Notes under the pieces: generated by a model | Databases searched by the model: none | Seen by the model: only the letters and a program-made list of their open reading frames with translations | Told to the model about the DNA's origin: nothing | Program-made: the position numbers and the translations under genes | Shown: positions 7,525-12,793 of the stretch, piece after piece | How the letters are laid out: every line of letters begins with the position of its first letter | Numbering within the stretch: position 1 is the stretch's first letter | Source of the DNA: a virus | IMG/VR virus record: IMGVR_UViG_3300035698_011489 | Span: 1 to 22,495 of that record | Direction: 5' to 3' (one strand) | DNA length: 22,495 bases

Positions 7525-7869
7525 CTACATGCTATTGTTTAAGTCCAGGTGACTAAACTTTAGCTTACATTCAACCAGTTGATATGGTTCCATATGCCGT
7601 ATAACATACGTATAGCTTTTAATCACACCAACAAATAAACGCTTAACGGATGTTACGCTTATATCAAAATTAATCTGGTTGACTGCTAGCCATTGACTAA
7701 TCTCATCCCATTCTTTAACCTTTCTTATCGCATGGTTATCTTGATGTAGAGAATCCATTACCATAAAACCACTACGAATGGTAAGCATTCCCATACCACC
7801 AGGATGTCGTTCAGATGGTTCTTGTTGTTTTGCTGTATGAAATTCAAATAGTGTTTGGCTAGTATTCAT
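7525..7869 (-). CDS. Unrecognised 114-residue protein
   Basis: This is the last gene of the minus-strand run from 9969 to 7525. The product is soluble, with an N-terminal Gln/His/Pro-rich stretch (QQEPSERHPGGMGM) and beta-type segments later (KRLFVGVIKSYTYVIRH). I recognise no domain, membrane segment or catalytic motif. The SD is weak, so translation is probably coupled to the preceding gene, whose stop is only 9 nt upstream. It ends 3 nt from the convergent endolysin gene, so transcripts of the two must overlap unless terminated inside one of them. Confidence 0.62.
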   Translation of the reverse strand: MNTSQTLFEFHTAKQQEPSERHPGGMGMLTIRSGFMVMDSLHQDNHAIRKVKEWDEISQWLAVNQINFDISVTSVKRLFVGVIKSYTYVIRHMEPYQLVECKLKFSHLDLNNSM

Positions 7870-7878
7870 TGGTGTTCT

Positions 7879-8109
7879 TTAGAATATACGACCTTGCGCC
7901 ATTATATCTTCTATTTCGTAGTGAGCGAAGCGATAACAGATTGCATACCTGAGTTTATGTGTGATTTCTTTTATGAAGGGGTCAGTTGCCTCGCTATCAT
8001 CAAGTATACTCAACCAGTGTAAAGCTATACCGTACGTCATATGCGTTTCCATGATCAGCGTCATGCACCCATCAAAATGAGCGGTTAGTTCCTGTTTGTT
8101 CATAGCCAT
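7879..8109 (-). CDS. Unrecognised 76-residue protein
   Basis: A small, mostly helical, soluble protein (residues 3-26 and 40-72 look helical) with several His, Met and Cys residues (HFDGCMTLIMETHMTYG) and an acidic middle (LDDSEATD). No family is recognised. The ATG is 3 nt after the stop of the preceding gene and lacks a good SD of its own, so coupled re-initiation is likely. It lies in the run of unknown genes between the non-coding island and the lysis cassette. Confidence 0.62.
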   Translation of the reverse strand: MAMNKQELTAHFDGCMTLIMETHMTYGIALHWLSILDDSEATDPFIKEITHKLRYAICYRFAHYEIEDIMAQGRIF

Positions 8110-8112
8110 AGC

Positions 8113-8421
8113 TTAGAAGATCAAGTTAGTAGGAACAGCAGTTGGTAAGTAAATCGCACAAAAGTCTGGCAGATCACCCGTAGGCCATACCTGAGCGAAG
8201 TAACAAGCATCCACCATGTTCTCGAATTGAATCAATGCTTTGATTGTTGCTTGTGAGCCATTTTTAACTAAACTCAAATCAAGGGTAAAGCCACCGATCA
8301 GTTCGGGGTATGCCATGATTGTGTCGTGGAATTGGTTTTTATATTCCTCAATATCAAGTACTGAGCCTGTTCTTGCAAACAGACCATCAGCAGTTAATAG
8401 ACCAGTGTTTGATAATGACAT
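8113..8421 (-). CDS. Unrecognised 102-residue protein
   Basis: A soluble mixed alpha/beta protein beginning SLSNTGLLTADGLFARTG and ending in a hydrophobic stretch CAIYLPTAVPTNLIF that is too short and proline-broken for a clear membrane helix. A good SD (GGGAGAG) precedes the ATG. It abuts the upstream gene directly. I know no family for it. Conserved-looking features are the central segment GGFTLDLSLVKNGSQATIKALIQFE, which reads as strand-turn-helix. Confidence 0.66.
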   Translation of the reverse strand: MSLSNTGLLTADGLFARTGSVLDIEEYKNQFHDTIMAYPELIGGFTLDLSLVKNGSQATIKALIQFENMVDACYFAQVWPTGDLPDFCAIYLPTAVPTNLIF

Positions 8422-8652
8422 TCACTCTCCCTTTGGTTGATACCAACCATTAATTCGACCATTATTTTTTTGAGATTCTCGTATTATACCCCGAGCCTCT
8501 CGGATATTTAGTGATTTATATGGTGGTCGATTATCAACCATCGCTTTGATCGCTGCTACCCGTCGTCTACTTTCATGTTGCTCAGCTTGCATTTCAAGGC
8601 TAAGATGAGCGATTGATTTGATGAACTTTACATCGTTTAAAGTTGAAGCCAT
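8422..8652 (-). CDS. Unrecognised basic 76-residue protein
   Basis: The start is placed at the ATG at 8652 because AGGA lies 6 nt upstream. The frame continues upstream to an ATG at 8688 and a TTG at 8700, but these lie within or against the terminator stem at 8690-8715 and have no SD. The product begins MASTLNDVKFIKSIAH, continues with a helix rich in His, Glu and Arg (EQHESRRRVAAIKAMVD), and ends with a basic tail containing REARGIIRESQKNNGRING. Strong positive charge suggests nucleic-acid or protein contact, but no motif is recognised. Confidence 0.62.
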   Translation of the reverse strand: MASTLNDVKFIKSIAHLSLEMQAEQHESRRRVAAIKAMVDNRPPYKSLNIREARGIIRESQKNNGRINGWYQPKGE

Positions 8653-8689
8653 TAAATTTCCTAGGTTGCTAGTATTTAAGCCACTCATG

Positions 8690-8720
8690 AAAAAGACCAA
8701 CTAAATGGTCTTTTTGTTTT
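8690..8720. terminator. Bidirectional terminator-like hairpin
   Basis: A perfect 10-bp stem AAAAAGACCA (8690-8699) pairs with TGGTCTTTTT (8706-8715) around a 6-nt loop. The A-run and T-run make it usable on either strand. It separates the 96-residue gene from the next minus-strand gene, so it probably attenuates the operon there. Confidence 0.75.
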
Positions 8721-9009
8721 ACATTTCACCCCATGCTAATAAAAACATCAAAGCATCAGATTCTGAGTAGAAGCCTATTTTGTAAAGCCACTTGAAATCA
8801 TCAAAACTATCTTCATCAAAGCCATCACCATCAAATTGATTATAGACTACCTTCTTTTTGACCTTGTACTTGATTTTGTTGTGATAACACCACGTTAGTG
8901 CTTTATGGTAATGCTCCATTTTCTCATCACCATAGGGTCTAATATCCCACCCAGGATCATTGAAATTAACGGTAAATTTGGCAGTTGGTGTTTTGGGTTC
9001 GTAGATCAT
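8719..9009 (-). CDS. Unrecognised 96-residue protein, acidic and aromatic-rich
   Basis: The protein has a Pro-containing N-terminus (NFNDPGWDIRPYGDEK), a basic patch (IKYKVKKKVV) and a strongly acidic aromatic segment (QFDGDGFDEDSFDDFKWLY), ending in a hydrophobic helix. The alternating charge blocks are distinctive. The acidic segment recalls DNA-mimic-like inhibitors, but I cannot assign it. Start: GAGG 7 nt before the ATG, and a 4-nt ATGA overlap with the 138-residue gene upstream, showing translational coupling. A terminator-like hairpin follows immediately. Confidence 0.68.
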   Translation of the reverse strand: MIYEPKTPTAKFTVNFNDPGWDIRPYGDEKMEHYHKALTWCYHNKIKYKVKKKVVYNQFDGDGFDEDSFDDFKWLYKIGFYSESDALMFLLAWGEM

Positions 9010-9422
9010 TTCATTTCCTCAAATAATAGTTTAAAAACGAAACGCGGTTCCGAGTCCATCATGTGTTTGAGGTACGCTCTCGGGTGCCCAAACTCCCCAT
9101 TGACTGTTATCCACCATGTAGCGCCGCGCTCGCTCTTTAAAAGTTCCTTGAATGCTGCCAGTTGTGGCTCCGATATCACCTTCATGAACTCTTTGATTTG
9201 TACTTTGCTTTTCGTTCGACTCACTAACCACTTGAATCGAATCACTTGGGAGTAGTCCACTTGTTTTTTGCTTCCGATTAATTCTGGCCAGCAGCTCTTC
9301 TGGGCATAAAGCTTCGATTCCTGTATTGCGTTTAGGTAGTTCAGCTGTGAGTTCACTATCGAGTTGTAAGCTTCCATCTTCTGGTTCTTCAACGCAATCG
9401 GATCTTTGATTTGTTCTAGCAT
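9006..9422 (-). CDS. Unrecognised 138-residue protein nested in the 3' part of a larger gene
   Basis: This frame lies +1 relative to the 312-codon gene and shares 392 bp with it on the same strand. The ATG at 9422 has AAGGGA about 9 nt upstream and an in-frame stop a few codons before that. Its stop overlaps the next ATG (ATGA). The product looks like a folded, mostly helical protein with a C-terminal segment ATWWITVNGEFGHPRAYLKH and balanced hydrophobics. That makes it the more protein-like of the two frames in the shared region. No family is recognised. A frameshift joining it to the upstream frame is an alternative. Confidence 0.65.
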   Translation of the reverse strand: MLEQIKDPIALKNQKMEAYNSIVNSQLNYLNAIQESKLYAQKSCWPELIGSKKQVDYSQVIRFKWLVSRTKSKVQIKEFMKVISEPQLAAFKELLKSERGATWWITVNGEFGHPRAYLKHMMDSEPRFVFKLLFEEMK

Positions 9423-9969
9423 TATCGAATTTCCCTTTTAAGTTGTCTTCTAAATCTTTAGCTGCATCATAGTAGCCAATCATAATTGGCGCTTTAGTGG
9501 TAGTTGATAGTTTGGCTGGACTTAGCTCAATATTAATAATTTCACCATCCCACATCATTTCAACATTCACTTTGCAAGTTTCAGAAGTATCGCCTGCTTT
9601 GATTGTAAACCAGCAGTTGGTACTCGTATCTGATTTACGGTGAACGTATCTTGCACCTGCCTTCATTTCAGTAGTTGATATTAACCTGAAGCCAAACATA
9701 GATCTTTCAAAATCCTTGCATAAAATCTTGTATTTGGCCATAACATTGATTGCCATGTCTTCACCAGCTACAGTCTTTACCTTTTTGCGCAAGTTTCTGT
9801 TTTTGTTATCAGATAAAGGAATGATGAATTCATTATCACGGCTTCTGGCTGTTCTATACTTGATTTTAAGCACATGAGTTGACATGCCTTTCTTGGTTTC
9901 TTCATTAAAAAAGTATTGAACGCGTAGGTGAACTAGTTTTTTCTTGTTCGGTAGTTCATAAATTTGCAT
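9031..9969 (-). CDS. Unrecognised 312-residue protein, first gene of the minus-strand run
   Basis: Residues 1 to about 180 look folded, with basic beta-rich sequence (KKKLVHLRVQYFF, HVLKIKYRTARSRDNEFIIP, RYVHRKSDTSTNCWFTI). The remaining ~130 residues are polar and low in hydrophobics (SDSIQVVSESNEKQSTNQRV), look disordered, and are the part that overlaps the 138-codon frame. The start has GGAG about 9 nt upstream and follows a highly structured leader (9992-10098). Third-position A/T preference persists through the overlap, so this frame may really be translated to its end. No family is recognised. Basic N-terminus plus position beside iterons would allow a DNA- or RNA-binding role, but nothing proves it. 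Confidence 0.66.
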   Translation of the reverse strand: MQIYELPNKKKLVHLRVQYFFNEETKKGMSTHVLKIKYRTARSRDNEFIIPLSDNKNRNLRKKVKTVAGEDMAINVMAKYKILCKDFERSMFGFRLISTTEMKAGARYVHRKSDTSTNCWFTIKAGDTSETCKVNVEMMWDGEIINIELSPAKLSTTTKAPIMIGYYDAAKDLEDNLKGKFDNARTNQRSDCVEEPEDGSLQLDSELTAELPKRNTGIEALCPEELLARINRKQKTSGLLPSDSIQVVSESNEKQSTNQRVHEGDIGATTGSIQGTFKERARRYMVDNSQWGVWAPESVPQTHDGLGTAFRF

Positions 9970-9991
9970 ATTTGTTTACTCCAATGACGAA

Positions 9992-10098
9992 ATGCGTAAT
10001 AGGCGGGGGCACCTATTACGCATCGTCGAGTGGCTGACCACTAGGGGATCAACCACTTGTTAACTTTGCAAGATTATCAGCGCCCCCGCTGCATCTTG
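9992..10098 (-). promoter_or_regulatory. Structured leader with complementary hairpin loops
   Basis: Hairpin B is a perfect 12-bp stem (9992-10003 with 10012-10023) whose loop reads CGGGGGCA on the plus strand. Hairpin A is a two-part stem (CAAGAT 10069-10074 with 10093-10098; CAGCG 10078-10082 with 10087-10091) with a CCCC loop. GCGGGGGC (10003-10010) is the exact reverse complement of 10082-10089, so the loops could kiss. A small 5-bp hairpin (AGTGG/CCACT, 10029-10042) lies between. In the minus-strand transcript this is the 5' leader of the 312-codon gene. Confidence 0.6.
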
Positions 10099-10113
10099 TC
10101 TCTTATTTAATCT

Positions 10114-10143
10114 ATTATGATACGAAGTGCTGAATAGTCGCAA
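10114..10143 (-). promoter_or_regulatory. Candidate sigma70-type promoter for the 9969 operon
   Basis: On the minus strand, TTGCGA (10143-10138) is followed after 18 nt by CATAAT (10119-10114). A TATCAT in the same place is an alternative -10 at a shorter spacing. The inferred start near 10107 would give a leader of roughly 138 nt containing the paired hairpins. The match is moderate and rests on sequence only. Confidence 0.35.
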
Positions 10144-10462
10144 TATATCATCAATAAATTTCACGAATTAGTGTAGGTGGACATTGGACCTACGGCTGCA
10201 CATTTATCGCTTACCTGGAGTTCTGGCATCAGGTTTTTATTTAATCCACACCCGACAGTAACGCCATTGCGTTCTTTTATGCCTCACATGTGCAATATGA
10301 TATGCGAAAGTGGAAAATACAACCATATTTATAATCATCAAAATCACGCCCTTTTATATCTCGGCAGTCGCCAACCAATATCATGGGACTATCTGGCGAA
10401 GGAAGCGACGCGACTAGAAATCAATGGTCTTCTGGTATTCACCCAGATAAGCTAGTGCAGCG

Positions 10463-10533
10463 GTAGGTAATCACAGGTGACGAACGACAGTGAGGATCTG
10501 TGATTACCGCTTGGTACGAAGGACCAAGCCTAC
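10463..10533. ncRNA. Multi-hairpin candidate RNA structure
   Basis: GTAGG (10463-10467) can pair with CCTAC (10529-10533), enclosing two hairpins: GGTAATCACAG (10466-10476) with 10498-10508, an 11-bp stem with a 21-nt loop, and GCTTGGT (10509-10515) with 10523-10529 around an ACGAAGG loop. Two GG/CC positions are shared between helices, so they would compete. Similar ACGAA words occur in three successive loops. The strand of transcription is unknown. No known RNA class is recognised. Confidence 0.4.
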
Positions 10534-10582
10534 GAAGTAGTGACCCATGAAATTTCTCAAAAAATCATGGTATGTCGTGAAA

Positions 10583-10722
10583 CGCGTACCTTATTCTCTT
10601 TCAGAGCCATCTATAATAATAGAAGAGAATAAGGTACGCGATTTGGTTTACAACCAACCGCCATGAAGAATAAGGTACGCGGTTGTATTTGGCTGTGCAT
10701 CTAAAAGAGAATAAGGTACGCG
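10583..10722 (+). repeat. Iteron array: three direct and one inverted copy
   Basis: The 13-bp core AATAAGGTACGCG occurs at 10628-10640, 10669-10681 and 10710-10722, so starts are exactly 41 bp apart (about four helical turns). A fourth copy is inverted at 10583-10595. With flanks, the inverted copy and the first direct copy form a perfect 18-bp inverted repeat (10583-10600 with 10623-10640) around a 22-nt AT-rich spacer that contains TATAAT at 10612-10617. Two of the direct copies share the longer form AAGAGAATAAGGTACGCG. This phasing is typical of cooperative binding sites for an initiator, partition or regulatory protein. Confidence 0.85.
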
Positions 10723-10738
10723 ATAATGAACAATCGTG

Positions 10739-10766
10739 AAAAAGGCCACATAAGTGACCCCTTTTG
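10739..10766 (-). terminator. Imperfect terminator after the 75-residue gene
   Basis: AAAAAGGCCAC (10739-10749) pairs imperfectly with GTGACCCCTTTT (10754-10765) around ATAA, with one mismatch and one bulge. On the minus strand it ends in CCTTTTTC. It lies 18 nt beyond the stop of the 10784-11011 gene. Confidence 0.5.
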
Positions 10767-10783
10767 ATTCGAGTAGGTTGCTA

Positions 10784-11011
10784 TTACTTGGTGAATAGCT
10801 TAACTAATACCGTGATAGCACTTGATACCGTTGGCCACAGCACCATGAAATCATTTGAAGTACCGTAAGCTTTTTCCAACATAACTCGCACCAACTCAAG
10901 TTTCATAGCTCCCTTACCAGATTCAGGTACTGCTTGTTCGATTGTCTTAATTGCTTGGATGACTACTGGTAGCAATTGCACAGTTGCTACGAAAATTTGA
11001 ATTGCATTCAT
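10784..11011 (-). CDS. Small hydrophobic phage protein (75 residues)
   Basis: Two hydrophobic helices (about residues 3-22, IQIFVATVQLLPVVIQAIK, and 57-73) flank a polar middle with EQAVPESGKGAMKLELVRVMLE. I recall similar short proteins with an E-x-A-x-P-x-S-G-x-G signature as hypothetical, possibly membrane-associated proteins in phages of proteobacteria. Their function is not known to me. AAAGG lies about 9 nt before the ATG, and the preceding gene's stop is 1 nt away. It is the last gene of the small minus-strand operon starting at 11380. A holin-like role is possible but not supported by context, since the lysis cassette is elsewhere. Confidence 0.7.
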   Translation of the reverse strand: MNAIQIFVATVQLLPVVIQAIKTIEQAVPESGKGAMKLELVRVMLEKAYGTSNDFMVLWPTVSSAITVLVKLFTK

Positions 11012-11012
11012 A

Positions 11013-11171
11013 TTAAATTACCTTTGTTAGTTCACTATAAAATTGTCTAAGCTTCATAAGAGCCTCTGAGCGTCTGCCTTCTGAAAACAACATAACTGCA
11101 CACTCAAGATGTTTGCGCCTGATGGCGGCTCTTTGGTCGAGGACGGTTTGATATGCCGTCCTCGAAGCCAT
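11013..11171 (-). CDS. Unrecognised basic helical 52-residue protein
   Basis: A 52-codon frame starts at an ATG overlapping the previous stop (TAATG) with AGGG 7 nt upstream. Its stop is 1 nt from the next ATG. The product, beginning MASRTAYQTVLDQRAAIRRK, is helical and rich in Arg, Ala and Leu, with a second helix ending MKLRQFYSELTKVI. The tight packing between two SD-bearing genes is the main reason to accept it. Function unknown. Confidence 0.7.
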   Translation of the reverse strand: MASRTAYQTVLDQRAAIRRKHLECAVMLFSEGRRSEALMKLRQFYSELTKVI

Positions 11172-11380
11172 TACATTACCCTATTAACTACGATCTTGAC
11201 CTCACCATCAAACCATTCAGTATCAAGCAGGCCTTCATATACATAGCGCAAAACCATGTTTATTTCATCATCAGCAGTGATGCAATCATTGATCTTCACA
11301 CCATTGAAATAAATTTCATATTGCGACAGATCAAACTCTGGGTCAAACGACTTATCCGTTGGGTCTACTGTAACTCTCAT
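11171..11380 (-). CDS. Unrecognised 69-residue protein
   Basis: An acidic, beta-rich small protein (MRVTVDPTDKSFDPEFDLSQ at the start, later EWFDGEVKIVVNRVM). It has no membrane segment or known motif. A strong SD (AGGAG, 5 nt spacing) marks it as the first gene of a three-gene coupled operon (69, 52 and 75 residues). Upstream is an inverted repeat at 11420-11452 that could be its control site. Confidence 0.7.
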   Translation of the reverse strand: MRVTVDPTDKSFDPEFDLSQYEIYFNGVKINDCITADDEINMVLRYVYEGLLDTEWFDGEVKIVVNRVM

Positions 11381-11419
11381 AAAATCTCCTGTTAGAGGCC
11401 ATTACTTATTAGAGTTGCG

Positions 11420-11452
11420 GTTAGTTGTCATAACTGCCAGATAACAACTAAC
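11420..11452. promoter_or_regulatory. Inverted repeat in the divergent intergenic region
   Basis: GTTAGTTGT (11420-11428) pairs with ACAACTAAC (11444-11452) across 15 nt, with two further base pairs inside. It lies between the minus-strand gene starting at 11380 and the plus-strand gene starting at 11544, the usual place for an operator. No T-run makes it a terminator. A weak plus-strand promoter candidate (TTCGTA 11482-11487, 17 nt, TAGACT 11505-11510) lies downstream. Confidence 0.5.
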
Positions 11453-11543
11453 TCACAGATTTGTAACGGTATCAAAATAAGTTCGTAATCACACCAAATG
11501 AGTGTAGACTACGTTATCGCAACAAACAACTGAAAGAAATAAA

Positions 11544-11783
11544 ATGAACGCTAAACAACACACACAACAAGAACAAATCGCTGGGTTTGTACAATGGCTA
11601 GCTGACGAAGTTGCCACGGTCGTAACTAGTAAAAGCGCCAAGAAAGCACAAGAACAGAGAATTACTTATATCAAGGGTCGTATTGCAACGTTCAGCGCAG
11701 TGACTCCACAAGAATACGATACTTGTATGGCTCTGGCTGCACAGCGCAAAGCTAAACGCGAATACTCAGTTATGACAAGCTAA
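11544..11783 (+). CDS. Unrecognised 79-residue helical protein on the opposite strand
   Basis: A soluble protein rich in Ala, Gln, Lys and Arg (QQEQIAGFVQWLADEVATVV, then SAKKAQEQRITYIKGRIATF), predicted almost fully helical. No domain is recognised. The leader is A-rich with no strong SD (GAAAGAAATAAA before ATG). It is a monocistronic unit: a divergent regulatory region in front and a strong terminator 17 nt after the stop. The leader sequence AACAAACAACT just upstream recurs at 12122. A small early or host-interaction protein is plausible but unproven. Confidence 0.7.
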   Translation: MNAKQHTQQEQIAGFVQWLADEVATVVTSKSAKKAQEQRITYIKGRIATFSAVTPQEYDTCMALAAQRKAKREYSVMTS

Positions 11784-11799
11784 AAGAACTTAGCTCGTA

Positions 11800-11827
11800 G
11801 AAAAGGCCACCAATATGTGGCCTTTTC
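11800..11827. terminator. Bidirectional terminator
   Basis: A perfect 11-bp stem (GAAAAGGCCAC at 11800-11810 with 11817-11827) encloses CAATAT. A- and T-runs on its two arms let it serve both the plus-strand gene ending at 11783 and the minus-strand gene ending at 11840. Confidence 0.88.
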
Positions 11828-11839
11828 TTCATTCAAAAT

Positions 11840-12088
11840 TCACTTAGCATTTACGCGCAGACCCATTAATCTGATATCAGATATCAATACCTTTGCCTCA
11901 TCGCATGTTACTGTTTGGTATAAGGGCTTGTTTGCTAGTGCTTGCTCAGATTGGAATAGCTGCGCATACTCTGCTTGGCGCCTCAGAATTACAAACGAAC
12001 GACCATCACAATCTTGGTTCCAGTCTTTGAAATCAACTTTGCCATTTGCTTTGATCAATCTGCCTTTGGTAATTTTTGTTTTTATCAT
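11840..12088 (-). CDS. Unrecognised basic 82-residue protein
   Basis: A short basic protein beginning IKTKITKGRLIKANGKVDFK and continuing with DGRSFVILRRQAEYAQLFQ, then a helical end reading DEAKVLISDIRLMGLRVNAK. AAGGA lies 5 nt before the ATG. It stands alone: an imperfect palindrome (CTTTGGT/ACCAAAG, 12106-12121 region) upstream and the shared terminator downstream. No family recognised. The SH3-like look of the first 40 residues (alternating strands with K and G) is only an impression. Confidence 0.68.
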   Translation of the reverse strand: MIKTKITKGRLIKANGKVDFKDWNQDCDGRSFVILRRQAEYAQLFQSEQALANKPLYQTVTCDEAKVLISDIRLMGLRVNAK

Positions 12089-12170
12089 TTTAGTCCTTTG
12101 GTGTAATTATATTACCAAAGTAACAAACAACTAAAAGAAAACCAAATAGGAAGGTGCGGCCCGCCATTCG

Positions 12171-12566
12171 TTATATCTTTGGCTTTTTTAAAGCTTTCTC
12201 TTTTGCTTTAGTGGCTTTCAACTTTTCCTTTACTCTATGCATCTTTGCTTCTTTTTCAACTTGCGTCATGTGGGTATAGTGCCTAATCGTCGTAGGATCA
12301 TCATGGTGCGTCTGGAGGTATTGGCCAATACCGTGCGCAAACGCCATTAAGTCTTTGACGGCATAGCGTTTCCACCGATTCTCAATAGGCCCTAGTAGTG
12401 AATTACAGCCACGATGCAATACCCCACGCAATAAGCCAGTTGAGTGATCGTGGTCTAATACCGCTTCATCACCAGTGCATACTAGGCCACACAATGAACA
12501 TTTGCCATTCTGAGCTGCGAGCTTTTCTTCACGTATCGCTTTTACTTGAGTTTGTTTTATTTTCAC
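12171..12566 (-). CDS. Endonuclease VII-family (HNH-fold) nuclease
   Basis: The N-terminal half carries the recombination endonuclease VII signature: CSLCG (C23 and C26 counted from GTG), then VLDHDHSTGLLRGVLHRGCN with the DHDH catalytic motif and the CNSLLG zinc-ligand end. One of the usual four cysteines is His51 (HRGC), a variant I know from other phage members. The C-terminus is a long Lys/Ala-rich basic helix. T4 endonuclease VII resolves branched DNA for packaging; small phage homologues may do this or act as homing nucleases. The start is a GTG (or TTG one codon earlier) with no SD, just after a terminator. Confidence 0.85.
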   Translation of the reverse strand: MKIKQTQVKAIREEKLAAQNGKCSLCGLVCTGDEAVLDHDHSTGLLRGVLHRGCNSLLGPIENRWKRYAVKDLMAFAHGIGQYLQTHHDDPTTIRHYTHMTQVEKEAKMHRVKEKLKATKAKEKALKKPKI

Positions 12567-12584
12567 CAAGTATTTACGTCATAG

Positions 12585-12608
12585 AAAAAGCCCCAATTAA
12601 GGGGCTTT
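12585..12608 (-). terminator. Terminator at the end of the tail operon
   Basis: An 8-bp stem AAAGCCCC (12587-12594) with GGGGCTTT (12601-12608) and loop AATTAA is followed on the minus strand by TTTTTC. It lies directly after the last tail gene, so the tail transcript probably ends here and the nuclease gene is expressed separately or by read-through. Confidence 0.85.
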
Positions 12609-12610
12609 CA

Positions 12611-12793
12611 TTATTTCCAAATACTACCGTTCCATCGCTTGGGTACTTTAACTTGCCACGCATTGCCATTCCAGACACGTAAGGTTTTAGATTGCCATTG
12701 GTTGTTCAGCCATACCTTAAGACCACTCGGGGTGCTTATTACAGTCCCCCAAGCAAACTTCCATGACTTACCCCATACGCCGTTGCGCCACAT
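12611..12793 (-). CDS. Trp-rich 60-residue tail-associated protein
   Basis: The protein contains 10 tryptophans in 60 residues, arranged as repeats of the type W-x-N-x-x-W (VWLNNQWQSKTLRVWNGNAW, RWNGSIWK). Small proteins or fibre ends with WNG..W repeats are frequent at the distal end of phage tail operons, and the repeats likely form a small beta structure. The ATG overlaps the stop of the preceding gene (TAATG), indicating coupling. A terminator follows, so this is the last gene of the tail operon. It may join the tail tip or fibres; the exact role is unknown. Confidence 0.75.
   Translation of the reverse strand: MWRNGVWGKSWKFAWGTVISTPSGLKVWLNNQWQSKTLRVWNGNAWQVKVPKRWNGSIWK

Larger units (their letters stand above)
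9970..10783. other. Gene-free structured island of about 810 bp
   Basis: No convincing gene is seen on either strand. Instead there are many inverted repeats: a leader with loop-complementary hairpins (9992-10098); GTAGGT/ACCTAC at 10173-10193; AACGC/GCGTT at 10260-10273; TCGCC/GGCGA around 10370-10400; an 11-bp stem at 10466-10508; a 7-bp stem at 10509-10529; and a 6-bp stem at 10545-10570. Iterons follow at 10583-10722, then an imperfect terminator at 10739-10766. The content fits a structured non-coding RNA plus a replication-origin, partition or regulatory site. Which one cannot be decided from sequence alone. Confidence 0.7.

Noticed and set aside
8653-8700. Longer start (TTG at 8700 or ATG at 8688) for the gene ending at 8422
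   Set aside because: These starts lie within or against the terminator stem and lack an SD; the ATG at 8652 has AGGA at good spacing.
10177-10455. Open plus-strand frame of 92 codons in the structured island, starting GTG
   Set aside because: No SD; the start lies in a hairpin; the product is rich in His/Pro with no domain-like pattern; the region is dominated by inverted repeats. Kept as non-coding unless conservation shows otherwise.
10440-10540. tRNA or self-splicing intron core in the hairpin cluster
   Set aside because: No T-loop GGTTCRA pattern, no cloverleaf, no group I P7 or group II domain V pattern could be made out.
10547-10666. 39-codon plus-strand frame (begins MKFLKKSWYVVK) crossing the first iterons
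   Set aside because: No SD, the start sits in a hairpin arm, and the frame is short enough to arise by chance.
10583-10722. CRISPR array
   Set aside because: Only three direct copies of a 13-18 bp unit with spacers that themselves form hairpins, and no cas genes; better described as iterons.
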